From the NCBI RefSeq assembly GCF_000012985.1, contig NC_007645.1:6623001-6687000 (forward strand): a stretch of 64,000 nt of DNA. Direction: 5' to 3'. This document shows positions 1-10,100 of this stretch, piece by piece. Position 1 is the first letter of the stretch. Every line of letters begins with the position of its first letter. The position numbers and the translations under genes are program-made. Below the pieces are notes generated by a model that worked only from the letters and a program-made list of their open reading frames with translations, had not been told where the DNA came from and searched no databases. Source of the DNA: Hahella chejuensis KCTC 2396 (GTDB taxonomy: Bacteria > Pseudomonadota > Gammaproteobacteria > Pseudomonadales > Oleiphilaceae).

Positions 1-2
1 TT

Positions 3-158
3 TCCGCCTGGAGCGAACCGGAACAATCCTGGGTGATGGTCTCCGTCGCCTGGAACAGCATGATTTCCCCCGACCTTGCGGCGCAGGCGACTGCTCTGCT
101 GCGACAACATGTTCAACACATCCTGACCGGCGCTGAACGGAGCGACAATGGAAAATAA
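3..158 (+). CDS. C-terminal end of an unidentified gene (5' end outside window)
   Basis: An open frame enters from the left edge and stops at a TAA that lies inside the first codons of the next gene (11-bp overlap), which points to translational coupling. The visible 51 residues contain SWVMVSVAWNSM and an amphipathic tail rich in A, L and Q. PEP-CTERM integral membrane proteins like the one downstream are often encoded beside their exosortase or an exosortase-associated protein, so this could be such a partner, but nothing in the visible piece proves it. Confidence 0.5.
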   Translation, partial: SAWSEPEQSWVMVSVAWNSMISPDLAAQATALLRQHVQHILTGAERSDNGK

Positions 159-2946
159 GAAGTTACCTGGGTGGCTGGCGGTTTGCTGCTACCTTTTATT
201 CTGGTTCTGGAACCTGACCTACGCCGTTCTTACAGGCGTTCTAATCGTTCCTTTTTTTACGCTGCCCGCTATTAGCGGCGCATTCATCGGCCTGCACAGT
301 TGGATGACGGCGGTGTTTTCCATCCTGTTGGTGGCGATACCCGCGCTCTGTATCGGGTTGGGGTTAACGCGTTTCCGGAAAAATCCCACCGCGCTGATCA
401 AACTGTTTTACGGCGTGGAGATGCCGATTATCTTCATTATGCTGAGCACGCTATTCCTGTTGCGCGAGCTGAACCCGGGCGTCACGCATGTGCTGATCAA
501 TATACTCATCGCCCTATTCGCCTATCTCGCCTGTCTATGGGGCGGCGTCAATACCCGTTTCCCCATGTGGCTGAGACTCAGTCTCGCCATGACCATGCTG
601 TTGACCGGTCTATATTGCGCGTTGCTGCTCGCGCAGTTCTTTATCCCCGCCACGGCGGGCTTCTTCGAATTACTGGGAGAGATCGAACTACGCCACTTGG
701 GTGACATTTTTAACTATCTACTCTTCCTGGTAGCGCTGATATGTGGCCTGTCGACTTGCGTGGTCTTTCTGGCGCTCCCCTTCGTTCTTACTTTCCTCTA
801 TATCCGCGAGTTTCTGCGCGAGTGGCGCATCGCGGACGCCAGCCTCGGGCGCGCCAAGGCGGGCGCCGTCGCAGCGGGGATACTGGCGTTGAACGCCCTG
901 TTATTCGCCGTATTGAACCAACAGCCGCAACAGGAAACGTTCGAACGCATGGCGTTCCTGGATCAGCGTTTCCAACCTGGCGAGACGATCCCCAGTATTC
1001 CACGGGAAGAACACGACGCCTTGCGCAAAGGACTGATCAACGCCTATCTGGCGCCCTATCGTTATCTGTCGACCACAGAGAGAAACGGTGCGGTGTTTAA
1101 CGCTTATCTGGGCGCTTTTGACTCCGCGGACCACTCTCTGGCGAAAGGATCGCAAGCCATCTTCAACTTTCTGGCGACGCCTTTTCTCTACGACGGAGCC
1201 TACTTCCGTGAGGACAAAGAACGCGCCGCCCGGTATTACCGGGCGTTCTTTGATCAGCCCATCGAGAAAGGAGAGCCGGAAGCGATTTTACACGCCATCC
1301 AAGCCACCTTCGATCAAGGTCAGCCTGTTGCGGGTCTGCTTGATGTGTTAAACCGATATGTGTTGATCACCAATATGGCGATCACTGTCGAGCCACAGGG
1401 TGACAACGCGCGCATTCGCATCGTGCAGACTCTGGAAAACCAGACCTACAACAACCATGAAGTCACCTTTCATTTCAGCCTGCCGGAAGAAGCGGCGCTC
1501 ACAGGTTTATGGCTGAGCGACGACGCCAAGGATCTGGATAAGTTCGCCTACGCCCTGGCGCCTCGCGGCGCGGCGCAACAGGTTTACAATGACGAAGTGC
1601 AACAGCGCATTGATCCCTCTTTGCTGGAGCAGGTCGGCCCTCGTCAGTATCGCTTGCGCGCGTTTCCCGTTCCGCCTCGTAGAGCCAATTACAACCGCTC
1701 CATGGGCCTGCTACTGGGTACGGACTACGAGGTCGACCCCATGTATTTGACCTTTGAATACAAAACCACCATAAACGACCAAGGCGCCTGGCCGTTGCCT
1801 CAACTATTGGAAAAGCGCAACGCCTATTGGAGCGATCAAACTCAACGTACTTTGAACGACCAGCCACTCCAAACTGAAAAAGATGCATGGCTTCCCATTA
1901 CCGCGCAGATGTCAGCGGCCGCCCCGCGCAAGCAACATGACGCCGTCGTCGCTGGCCAGCGCGTTCGCGCCGTTCCCCGCACCGGCGCCGATGCGCAATG
2001 GGACATACAGAAATCGACAACGCCGTACGCCATTCTTATCGATGGCTCCTACAGCATGGGCGAGCAGGCCGGGAATGTGACGACAGCTTTGAAACAACTA
2101 CAGCAGCTCGATGTCGCCCACGAAATTTTTCTGTGCCGCGAGCGCTGCCAGTCCATTACAGCGCCGCCGTCAGCCGACGAATTTTATGGCGATAGTCTGC
2201 CCATGAACCAGTTAGCCGCCTGGCGCAGAAAGGTGAAACAGAACTATGACGCGGTTGTGCTGCTGACTGACGCCGGCAGTTATGAATTGGAATCCCAGTT
2301 CACGCTCAAAGCCGACCAGATGCCGCCAGTATGGCTGGTTCACCTAGGCGAAACCCTCGCTTACGCCTACCACGACAAAACACTGGATTTGCTCAAACAA
2401 AGCCATGGCGGCGTAGCGCTATCGCTTCAGGAAGCGATAGCCGCGCATCAGTTCAGACAGAAGCGCGCGACTGACACTGGCTTATTCGCCGTTACCCAGC
2501 ATTACCTGTGGTATGCAGAGGCAGGCGCAGACGCTGAAGCCGTCCTGAGCAACGCAAAAACCGAAGCAGACTTCTTCTCCGCTATCGCCGCGCGCCGCTG
2601 GCTGGAGTATCTGGCGCAGACTCGCGATGTATCCGACGTTAAAGTGCTGGATGAACTCCACGCCATCGCCAAAGCCGAACACCTGGTGACGGACTACTCC
2701 TCCATGATCGTACTGGTGGAAGAGCGCCAGAAAAAAGCGCTGGAGGAAGCGGAACAAAAGGCGGATCGGTTCGATCGCGAAGTGGAGACCGGACAGGAAA
2801 CCTTCAGTGCGCCCATGGATATGTTCAGCGCCTCCCCCGTCCCTGAGCCGGAAGAATGGATACTGCTGGGACTGGCAGGGTTGATGTTGGGCTTCGCCGT
2901 CCTGAATCGCAAACGCAGGCTGGCGATGCAGCCCGCCTGTATCTAA
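148..2946 (+). CDS. PEP-CTERM family integral membrane protein with VIT and vWA domains
   Basis: A 932-residue protein. Residues 1 to about 270 carry several hydrophobic membrane segments. A VIT-like (vault/inter-alpha-trypsin) region begins near residue 410, followed by a von Willebrand A region near 625 with the MIDAS-type motif DGSYS. The C-terminus from residue 898 is a textbook PEP-CTERM signal: VPEPEEW, a hydrophobic helix, then the basic NRKRR. This architecture matches the TIGR02921-type PEP-CTERM proteins, which unlike most exosortase substrates are polytopic; their function is unknown. The ATG overlaps the stop of the preceding frame, so the two genes are probably co-transcribed. 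The cognate exosortase is not in the window. Confident in the family, not in any activity. Confidence 0.85.
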   Translation: MENKKLPGWLAVCCYLLFWFWNLTYAVLTGVLIVPFFTLPAISGAFIGLHSWMTAVFSILLVAIPALCIGLGLTRFRKNPTALIKLFYGVEMPIIFIMLSTLFLLRELNPGVTHVLINILIALFAYLACLWGGVNTRFPMWLRLSLAMTMLLTGLYCALLLAQFFIPATAGFFELLGEIELRHLGDIFNYLLFLVALICGLSTCVVFLALPFVLTFLYIREFLREWRIADASLGRAKAGAVAAGILALNALLFAVLNQQPQQETFERMAFLDQRFQPGETIPSIPREEHDALRKGLINAYLAPYRYLSTTERNGAVFNAYLGAFDSADHSLAKGSQAIFNFLATPFLYDGAYFREDKERAARYYRAFFDQPIEKGEPEAILHAIQATFDQGQPVAGLLDVLNRYVLITNMAITVEPQGDNARIRIVQTLENQTYNNHEVTFHFSLPEEAALTGLWLSDDAKDLDKFAYALAPRGAAQQVYNDEVQQRIDPSLLEQVGPRQYRLRAFPVPPRRANYNRSMGLLLGTDYEVDPMYLTFEYKTTINDQGAWPLPQLLEKRNAYWSDQTQRTLNDQPLQTEKDAWLPITAQMSAAAPRKQHDAVVAGQRVRAVPRTGADAQWDIQKSTTPYAILIDGSYSMGEQAGNVTTALKQLQQLDVAHEIFLCRERCQSITAPPSADEFYGDSLPMNQLAAWRRKVKQNYDAVVLLTDAGSYELESQFTLKADQMPPVWLVHLGETLAYAYHDKTLDLLKQSHGGVALSLQEAIAAHQFRQKRATDTGLFAVTQHYLWYAEAGADAEAVLSNAKTEADFFSAIAARRWLEYLAQTRDVSDVKVLDELHAIAKAEHLVTDYSSMIVLVEERQKKALEEAEQKADRFDREVETGQETFSAPMDMFSASPVPEPEEWILLGLAGLMLGFAVLNRKRRLAMQPACI

Positions 2947-2949
2947 AAC

Positions 2950-2980
2950 GAAAACGCCCGGGTCACCCGGGCGTTTTCTT
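2950..2980. terminator. Bidirectional rho-independent terminator
   Basis: A GC-rich perfect hairpin, CGCCCGGG-TCA-CCCGGGCG, is flanked by an A run on the left and a T run on the right. It lies 3 bp after the PEP-CTERM gene and just past the 3' end of the convergent minus-strand gene, so it can serve both. Confidence 0.85.
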
Positions 2981-3005
2981 ATGCGTCGAATCAAGTCTTG
3001 TTCGA

Positions 3006-3467
3006 TCAGTACGGCAGCAACATGCCAATGCCAAACAACAAACCAATCACGACAATCAATACCAGCAGTGAAATTCCAAACGCCACCCAATTCGAAATCA
3101 TGGCGCCGCCGTTCTCCATGTGATGCTCGACATCATCCCCTTGGTATTTTTTGGCGATCTGCATCATCGCCACCAATTGCACTACCGTGAACACTACATT
3201 GACGCCAGGAATATCCGGTACAAAGAACGCCAGTCCAAAGATCACCACCAACGCTAAAAATGAAAACACCAAAGCGTTGCGGGCCATATCTTCCCGGCCA
3301 AGCTGCTTGAAATTGTGAGAGAGAATAATGCCGCCGGCCAAGATAGTGCCAAAGAAAGTCGCCAGGCCTACGGCGGGCAGCTTATACAGGCGGTAATCGC
3401 CAACGGGCTTCCGACCGCTGCGGCTGTCAATAAGGGAGGATTCCGGGGTTTTATATACTTCTTCCAT
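3006..3467 (-). CDS. Small multi-pass membrane protein
   Basis: 153 residues from an ATG preceded by GGAG; an in-frame upstream extension exists but lacks a ribosome-binding site and reads low-complexity sequence, so I reject it. About 35 polar residues are followed by hydrophobic segments near 35-60, 72-92 and 95-108 and a C-terminal glycine/leucine-rich helix. The arrangement of a soluble N-terminus, paired helices and a final helix resembles small inner-membrane proteins of unknown function, but I do not recognise a named family. It stands alone, convergent with the PEP-CTERM gene. Confidence 0.7.
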   Translation of the reverse strand: MEEVYKTPESSLIDSRSGRKPVGDYRLYKLPAVGLATFFGTILAGGIILSHNFKQLGREDMARNALVFSFLALVVIFGLAFFVPDIPGVNVVFTVVQLVAMMQIAKKYQGDDVEHHMENGGAMISNWVAFGISLLVLIVVIGLLFGIGMLLPY

Positions 3468-3615
3468 TATCTGCTCCAAAACTCTATGCATGAAAAGGTT
3501 GACGCTGGGAGCAATGGAGGACGACGTCCATTGCGCGCCAAAGAAATGAAAGCGATGAAAAAGGCGAAAACCCGTCGCGGGAAAATAAAAACTCCCCAAT
3601 CAAAGAGGCCAAGTT

Positions 3616-3639
3616 AAAAAAACCCGGCCGAGGCCGGGC
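3616..3639 (-). terminator. Rho-independent terminator of the LysE-family gene
   Basis: On the minus strand the stem GCCCGGC / GCCGGG is followed directly by a run of T (AAAAAAA on the plus strand), 15 bp after the stop codon. Confidence 0.8.
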
Positions 3640-3654
3640 GCAAGTAAGGGTAGG

Positions 3655-4251
3655 TCAACCCAGGAGTAACCAGACGCCGACAACGATCAACCCGCCGCCG
3701 AACAAAAAAGCCTGCACTTGCTGGCCCAGTCCGCCCGCCAGGCCTTTCACCAGCACCGCGCCGGCGGCGATCCAGGCCAAATGCGTGCATACATTCAAAA
3801 GCGCCAGCATGGCCGCCAGCCACAACGCCCGTTCCGTTGCGTCTTCCCCCTGCGCGCCGAACAGGGAGAACATCAGCACAACCATGATCCAGCCCTTCGC
3901 GTTAAGCAGTTGGATAATCAGGCCATCGCGAAAACCCAGGACCTTGGGTTGCGCCGTCTCTCTGGACAATGCCGGACGGAAAAAACAGTAACCCAGATAA
4001 AACAGGTAGCAGGCCCCGGCGGTCCGCATAATGCTGTAACACTGGGGGTACTCCTGCATCACCGCTCCCAGGCCAAAGCCCACCAGCAGCGACTTGAGGA
4101 CAAACACCAGATCAATGCCCGCCATCAAGGGCAGTGAGCGCTTGACGCCTAATTGCGCGCCGGATGCGGCGAACACGACATTGGCGGGACCAGGACTGAA
4201 TACGAGGGGAAACATGACGGCCAGCCAGGCCGCGACAAAGCTTAACGACAT
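3655..4251 (-). CDS. LysE/RhtB-family amino-acid exporter
   Basis: 198 residues beginning MSLSFVAAW; this ATG has the ribosome-binding site AGGAAG, whereas the longer in-frame start 13 codons upstream has none. Six hydrophobic segments are visible, and the N-terminus carries the family signature of a proline/glycine-rich turn after the first helix (FSPGPANV). Such inner-membrane proteins export amino acids or homoserine lactones. The AraC-type regulator upstream on the same strand is a plausible controller, a common arrangement for these exporters. The substrate cannot be read from the sequence. Confidence 0.9.
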   Translation of the reverse strand: MSLSFVAAWLAVMFPLVFSPGPANVVFAASGAQLGVKRSLPLMAGIDLVFVLKSLLVGFGLGAVMQEYPQCYSIMRTAGACYLFYLGYCFFRPALSRETAQPKVLGFRDGLIIQLLNAKGWIMVVLMFSLFGAQGEDATERALWLAAMLALLNVCTHLAWIAAGAVLVKGLAGGLGQQVQAFLFGGGLIVVGVWLLLG

Positions 4252-4318
4252 AGGTTTACTTCCTGCATTGACTCCAAAGCCGACCTCCACCGTTTTGTGA
4301 AGCGGCCAACAACGGGAT

Positions 4319-5164
4319 CTAATCTATGACGAAAGGACTTTGTGGTTCTTGTATGAAATTGCGCTTGGCGAAACGGCCGGGAGTCACGCCATATACGCGT
4401 TTGAAATTACGATGCAGATGGCTTTGATCGAAGAAGCCGCACTCCAGCGCCGCCGTCAGCGGCTCCATGCCGCTTTCCAACAGCCGCTTGGCTTCACGGG
4501 TTTTCAGCAATATCAGGAATTGGTGAGGGGTCAGCGCAAAGCGCTGCTTGAAGGCGCGAATCAGCTGAAAGCGACTCATGCCGGTCAATCCCGCCAACTC
4601 TTCCAGGGCGACATTGCGACGCCAGTTGTCGTGCAGATAGTCGCGAATTCGCAGGCAGCCTTGCAGATCCTGGGCGCCTTTCGTCTCTACTTCGCCGCCA
4701 TCGCCATGGCGCTGGAAAAGCTGATGCAGCGCCGCCGTCAGCAACGAGTCCTGAGCCAGAGAAAAACTCTCCGCCTCCAGCGCCTGGTGCAATTCCAGCA
4801 GTAAGGAGAAAGTCGCGGGATCGTCAATCACCGGGCCGCGTAAAAACGGAGCGAAACCATTGCGGTTCTCGCGCAATGTCTCCCGCAGTATCGCTTCCTC
4901 GAAATAAAACATACGATAGCGCCAGCCGCCTTCGCTGGCGGCGAAACCGGTATGCGGCTCGGCGGGGTTGATGGCGACAATCTGGCCGCGGGGAATCACC
5001 GCCTTGCCGCCGCGATAATCCAACCCCTCAGCGCCCTGCAGAATAACGCCGACGGCAAGCTGGTCGTGCCAGTGCTTACTGAATGAGAAATGGTTGAAGG
5101 CGGCGGACAGCAGCTCTACGCCCTGCACCCGGGAACTCTCCCACAAGCGAGAGTATTCTTTCAC
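4319..5164 (-). CDS. AraC-family transcriptional regulator
   Basis: 281 residues. The N-terminal half is an AraC-type cupin sensing domain (RGQIVAINPAEPHTGF around 60-75); residues about 175-275 contain two helix-turn-helix motifs, including the typical SHLHRNFKRVYGVTPG region. The start is a GTG that overlaps the TGA of the upstream gene (GTGA, 4 bp), indicating translational coupling with it. The exporter just downstream, 67 bp away on the same strand, is the most likely target, but no operator was identified. Confidence 0.9.
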   Translation of the reverse strand: MKEYSRLWESSRVQGVELLSAAFNHFSFSKHWHDQLAVGVILQGAEGLDYRGGKAVIPRGQIVAINPAEPHTGFAASEGGWRYRMFYFEEAILRETLRENRNGFAPFLRGPVIDDPATFSLLLELHQALEAESFSLAQDSLLTAALHQLFQRHGDGGEVETKGAQDLQGCLRIRDYLHDNWRRNVALEELAGLTGMSRFQLIRAFKQRFALTPHQFLILLKTREAKRLLESGMEPLTAALECGFFDQSHLHRNFKRVYGVTPGRFAKRNFIQEPQSPFVID

Positions 5165-5565
5165 TTGGGCGCCTTATTGCGACGGGACAAGGCGTCGTAA
5201 ATCACACCGGCAATCGCGCCGCACGCCAAAGCGCCGGCCAACGCGTAAATGCCCAGCAACAGATACATCAAGCCTCCCCCCGCCACGCTGGCCGCCGCCG
5301 AGGCGCCGCGCTTCCAGGCGGGAGCGATAAAGGTGGCGGCGACCACGGCGCAGGCGCTCACCAGCCCGGCGCAGACAAACCTCACCTGTGCCGGCCATGC
5401 GTCCCAGCCTTCCGCCAGACAATCGCCGCCGCCATACATTTCAGCATCACATCCCCACTCAACGCGCAGATTGTAGTAGATGAGCGCCAGCAACGCGCCA
5501 TAGAGAACGCCGGCCACCCAGGCCAACGGAGTACAGAGAATGCGGACAATAGCAGTAGCGTTCAC
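5161..5565 (-). CDS. Small membrane protein, unknown
   Basis: 134 residues with three or four hydrophobic segments (near 10-32, 58-76, 82-112) and cysteines in the loop after the first helix (WGCDAEMYGGGDC) that could form a disulphide outside the cytoplasm. It overlaps the AraC gene by 4 bp and is probably the first gene of a two- or three-gene unit. I do not recognise the family. Confidence 0.65.
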   Translation of the reverse strand: MNATAIVRILCTPLAWVAGVLYGALLALIYYNLRVEWGCDAEMYGGGDCLAEGWDAWPAQVRFVCAGLVSACAVVAATFIAPAWKRGASAAASVAGGGLMYLLLGIYALAGALACGAIAGVIYDALSRRNKAPK

Positions 5566-5598
5566 AACACATCCTTTTCAGGCAGGTCCTTTCGACGC

Positions 5599-5748
5599 TT
5601 ATTAATCAGGCAGACAAATAGCTTCCTTCTATTTGTCTGCAACGACAGGGCCTACACAGGTCAGGCCTTGTCTCCCGCGGCTAACAGCCGCGCAGGCGCA
5701 TCCATGCGCCTGATGATTAACATGCCAATATCATTGCCATATTAATAA
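5599..5748 (+). repeat. Dispersed multi-hairpin repeat, copy 1 (full length)
   Basis: About 150 bp bounded by TTATTAAT and ATTAATAA. It contains, in order, a hairpin with arms GCAGACAAATAG/CTATTTGTCTGC, a hairpin around GGCC..GGCC, a GCGGC/GCCGC hairpin, and a hairpin with arms CAGGCGCA/TGCGCCTG. The same unit occurs at 13027-13160 (inverted), 21762-21808 (first hairpin only) and 54026-54173. The rest of the 5566-6027 gap shows no gene. Confidence 0.9.
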
Positions 5749-6027
5749 CGCTCCAAGGTTAAGTTTGCTAAAGATGTAAATCTCCGGCGGCAAAGTCAAT
5801 ACGCGCCCGCCACGCCGGTCGTCATTCACTGGGCGCGAGATAATAACGCGCAACAAACTCTACCCGCTGTCCGGCTTGTCTCCATCCGCTTTTATTCCTC
5901 TGGCGATCTGCGTTTACCCGCTCTAAGAGGATGAAAATCCGGGATATTTGGCGCAGAATGCTGTGCAGTAACCCAGGCGCAGGAGTTCGCGCCGCCGCAT
6001 TCCACGGAACACTGCAAGAGGCTCATT

Positions 6028-7098
6028 GTGCAACTGAATAAAATTCCCGCCACGGTCGTCACCGGATTTCTCGGCAGCGGCAAAACCACTTTATTGTCCA
6101 ATCTGTTGAAACAAGCCAACGGCAAGCGCATCGCCGTCATCGTCAATGAGTTCGGCGAGCTGGATATCGACGCCGATCTGCTGCGCAACTGCCCTCTGGA
6201 TTGCGACGACAACGCCGCCACGCAAACGGATTCCGGCATTTACGAACTCGCCAACGGCTGTATCTGCTGCACGGTGGAAGAAGAGTTCCTGCCGGTAATG
6301 CAGAAGCTGGTGGAGCGCCGCGACCAGATCGACCACATTCTGATAGAGACCTCCGGTCTGGCGCTGCCCAAGCCATTGGTGCAGGCGTTCAACTGGCCCG
6401 ACATCAAGCAGTTCTGCACCGTGGACGCAGTCATCACTGTGGTGGACGGTCCCGCTGTCGCCGCAGGCCGCTTCGCGCATGATCCGGAACGGGTGGAGCA
6501 ACAGCGTCTCGCGGACGACAGTCTGGATCACAACCCCAGCCTGCGGGAGCTGCTGGACGACCAGCTCAGCTCGGCGGATCTGGTGGTCATCAGCAAAAGC
6601 GACTGCCTTGACGAAGACGGCCGCGCGCAAGCGCTGCAGCAAGTACAGGCGAAGCTGCCGGAGCGGGTGAAAACCCTGTTCGTCGCCAATGGCGAGGTGG
6701 ACTCACAAGTGTTGATCGGCCTGGAAGCGGCGACGGAAGAGCGCATCGAAGCCATTCACACCCATCATGATCATCACCATGATCACGGTCATCACCACCG
6801 CCATGCCCATGACGATTTCGACTCCTGCGTGATTACGCTGGGCGCCGTGGACAGCGACAAGCTCCTGGCGATTACCCGCGACCTCATCAGCGCCAACACG
6901 ATCTATCGGGTCAAAGGCTTCGTCGCCAACGGCGATAAGCCCATGCGCCAAGTGGTGCAAGCGGTGGGCGACCGCATCGCTCATTACTTTGATCGCCTGT
7001 GGGGCGCGGACGAAGACCGTAAAACCCGTCTGGTGTTCATCGGCCAGGGCATCGACGCCTCCGCCCTGCGCGACACCCTGAGCGCAGCGGAACTCTGA
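6028..7098 (+). CDS. cobW: CobW-type GTPase, cobalamin biosynthesis metallochaperone
   Basis: 356 residues from a GTG start. The G3E GTPase signature is intact: Walker A GFLGSGKT at 13-20, the metal-binding CxCC motif (C78, C80, C81), and a CobW C-terminal domain from about 270. A histidine-rich linker near 245-262 probably binds metal. CobW proteins bind cobalt and are thought to deliver it to the aerobic cobaltochelatase; cobN follows after 4 bp, which supports this role over that of a zinc-homeostasis COG0523 paralogue. A dispersed repeat lies 280 bp upstream. I could not confirm a cobalamin riboswitch in the leader. Confidence 0.92.
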   Translation: MQLNKIPATVVTGFLGSGKTTLLSNLLKQANGKRIAVIVNEFGELDIDADLLRNCPLDCDDNAATQTDSGIYELANGCICCTVEEEFLPVMQKLVERRDQIDHILIETSGLALPKPLVQAFNWPDIKQFCTVDAVITVVDGPAVAAGRFAHDPERVEQQRLADDSLDHNPSLRELLDDQLSSADLVVISKSDCLDEDGRAQALQQVQAKLPERVKTLFVANGEVDSQVLIGLEAATEERIEAIHTHHDHHHDHGHHHRHAHDDFDSCVITLGAVDSDKLLAITRDLISANTIYRVKGFVANGDKPMRQVVQAVGDRIAHYFDRLWGADEDRKTRLVFIGQGIDASALRDTLSAAEL

Positions 7099-7102
7099 TT
7101 CC

Positions 7103-10100
7103 ATGCATCTGCTGGCGGCGCAACCGGGTGGTTTCAATGACGGCGAAGGCATCGTCGATCTGCAACAGACGCCCGCGGATCTGGTGATTCTCACTGCGGC
7201 GGACGGCGCGCTTGCGCTGCTCGCCCAGGTGGCGGAGACGCTGCCGGATGATTATCCCAGCCTGCGCCTCGCCAACTGGATGCACCTGAGCAAGCCGGCG
7301 GCTTTCGACCTCTATCGGGACCAGGTCCTGGACCACGCCAAAGTCGTGGTGCTGTCGCTGCTCGGCGGCGCGTCTTATTGGCCCTATGGACTGGAACAAT
7401 TGCAGGACTGGGCGCGGCGTCCAGGACGCACATTGATTGTGGTTCCTGGCGATGACGGCGAAGACCAGCAACTGCTGAACGGCGGCAACGTCGACGCCGC
7501 CTGCGCCCATCGCGTCTGGCGCTATTTGCGGGAAGGCGGTCGCGGCAACAGTCAGCAGCTGTTTCGCTATCTTGCGACGCGTTTTTTCGATTGGAAACTG
7601 CCCTGGCTTGAGCCGCAGGTTATCCCGCGCACGTTGATCTATCATCCGCACATCGCCGACGCCACCCTGCAGGACTGGCGCGATGAGTGGCGCGCGGACC
7701 AGCCCACCGTCCTGCTGTTGTTTTATCGCAGCCACCTGCAGGAAGCCAACACCGCGATGTTCGACGGGCTGATTCGCGTACTGCAGGAACAGGGTTTGAA
7801 CCCACTGCCGCTGGCGGTGGCCTCCTTGAAAGAGGCCGCCTGCCTGGAAACGGTAGATCTGCTGTGCCAGCGCAGCGCGGCTACAGTGATTCTCAACACC
7901 ACCGCTTTCGCGCTGCAAAACACCGGCAACGCATCTCTCTCATCAACGCCCACTGACTATACCCATCCACTGAGTGTCGACGTTCCTATTTTGCAGGTGA
8001 TTCTGGCTTCCAGCAGTGAAGCGGACTGGCGCGAGCAAAGCGGCGGCCTGCGTTCCCGGGATATCGCCATGCATATCGCCCTGCCGGAACTGGACGGCCG
8101 GGTCATCACCCGCGCCGTGGGATTCAAAGACTCCGATCACTACAGCGAACGCTGTCAGCTGAATGTGGTTCGCTACGCGTTACAGGAAGAGCGCGCCCGC
8201 TTCGTCGCCGAACTGGCGCTGCGTTGGAGCCGCCTGAACGCGAAGCCCAACGCCCACAAACGTATCGCCCTGGTGCTGGCCAACTACCCCACCCGGGACG
8301 GCCGCATCGGCAACGGCGTCGGCCTGGACACGCCGCGCTCCACGTTAAACCTGCTACGCGGCATGCAGGCGGCGGGATACCCAGTGATGGATATTCCCGA
8401 AAACTCCGCGGCGCTGATCGAACTGTTGCAGTCATCCATCACCAATAACCCAGATACCCTTGAGCTGTTGCCCTGCCAGCAAAGCATGGCCCTGGCGGAT
8501 TACGAAGCCTGCTTCAATCGCCTGCCGGAGCGCTGTCGACAGGCTGTACTGGAGCGCTGGGGCGCGCCACAGCAAGATCCCAAATGTCGCGCCGGCAGGT
8601 TGATGCTGTCCGGCGTCCGCCTGGGGGAAACCTTCGTCGGCATTCAGCCTGCGCGGGGCTATAACATGGATCTCGCCGCTAATTACCATGATCCCGACCT
8701 GATCCCACCTCACAGCTACCTGGCTTTCTATTTCTGGCTGCGCCACGCTTATGAGGTCGACGCCATCGTGCATGTAGGCAAGCACGGCAATCTGGAATGG
8801 CTGCCGGGCAAAGGCGTGGCCCTGTCAGAGCAGTGCTGGCCGGACATTGCTCTTGGCCCCATGCCCCATATCTATCCCTTTATCGTCAATGATCCCGGTG
8901 AAGGCGCGCAGGCCAAACGACGCGCCCAGGCGGTGATCATCGACCATCTGATGCCGCCCATGACCCGGGCGGAAGTCTATGGCGAGCTGGCGGAACTGGA
9001 GCGCATGGTGGATGAGTATTATCAGGCCATGGGCCTGGATGCGCGTCGAGAAAATCACCTGCGCCGAGAAATTCTACAAAAAGCCCGCAGCGCCCATGTG
9101 CTAACGGAACTGCCCCAGGCAGGCGCGGATTCGGACGATAACGCCGTACTGCAGGAACTGGACACTTACCTCTGCGACATCAAAGAAGCGCAGATCCGCG
9201 ATGGCCTGCATTGTCTGGGAGAACTGCCGGAGCCTATGCAGATGCGCGACACCCTGACGGCGCTGGTGCGACTGCCGCGTGGTGAACAACCTGAAGATCG
9301 CGGCCTGTTGCATGCGTTGGCGGCGGATCTGCATATGACCGCCAACGGCGCGGACGAATTCGATCCCTTGCAACCGCAACCCCGCCTCTGGCTGGGCGCA
9401 CGACCGCAGCCTCTGGTCGCGCTGTTGCAGTCAGTCTGGCGTACGGAGCAGCATACGCGGGAACGTCTGGAGATTTATGCGCAACAACTGGTTGAGCAGT
9501 ATGTGCTGAGCGATGCGCCGTTAATCGAGCTGCGCGACAGCCTGCCCAGCGCCAGCGCCCTGCTAGCCTATCTGCAGGCTGTACTGAAGCCTGCTTTGCA
9601 ACGTAGCGCCGATAACGAGATTCAACACAGCCTGCGCGCGCTGGCGGGACGCTTTGTGCCCCCCGGCCCCAGCGGCGCGCCCACGCGCGGACGTCTGGAC
9701 ACACTTCCCACCGGGCGTAATTTCTATGCCGTGGACAGCCGCGCGATTCCGTCCAAAACCGCCTGGGAACTGGGTCAGGCGTCAGCGGAGAAAGTAGTGC
9801 TGCGCCACCTGCAGGAGCACGGCGACTACCCCAGGCAAATCGGTCTGTCGGTCTGGGGCACCGCCACCATGCGCACCGGCGGCGACGATATCGCGCAAGC
9901 CTTCGCTCTGATGGGCGTGAAACCGGTCTGGGCGCCCGGCTCTCACCGTGTGGTGGACTTCGAAATCATACCGGCGTTCTATCTAAACCGCCCCCGCGTG
10001 GACGTGACTCTGCGGGTGTCCGGTTTCTTTCGCGACGCTTTCCCCAATGTCATCAAGCTGTTTGACGCCGCCGTGCAAAAACTGGCGGAACTGGAAGAGC

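Noticed and set aside
5599-5748. Interpretation of the 150-bp repeat as an integron attC site
   Set aside because: No cassette array or integron integrase, and the expected attC core sites were not found at the ends.
5928-5990. Possible cobalamin riboswitch in the cobW leader (GATGAAAATCCGGGA)
   Set aside because: Only a short piece resembles the B12-box region; the rest of the conserved riboswitch core was not found by eye. An Infernal search would decide.
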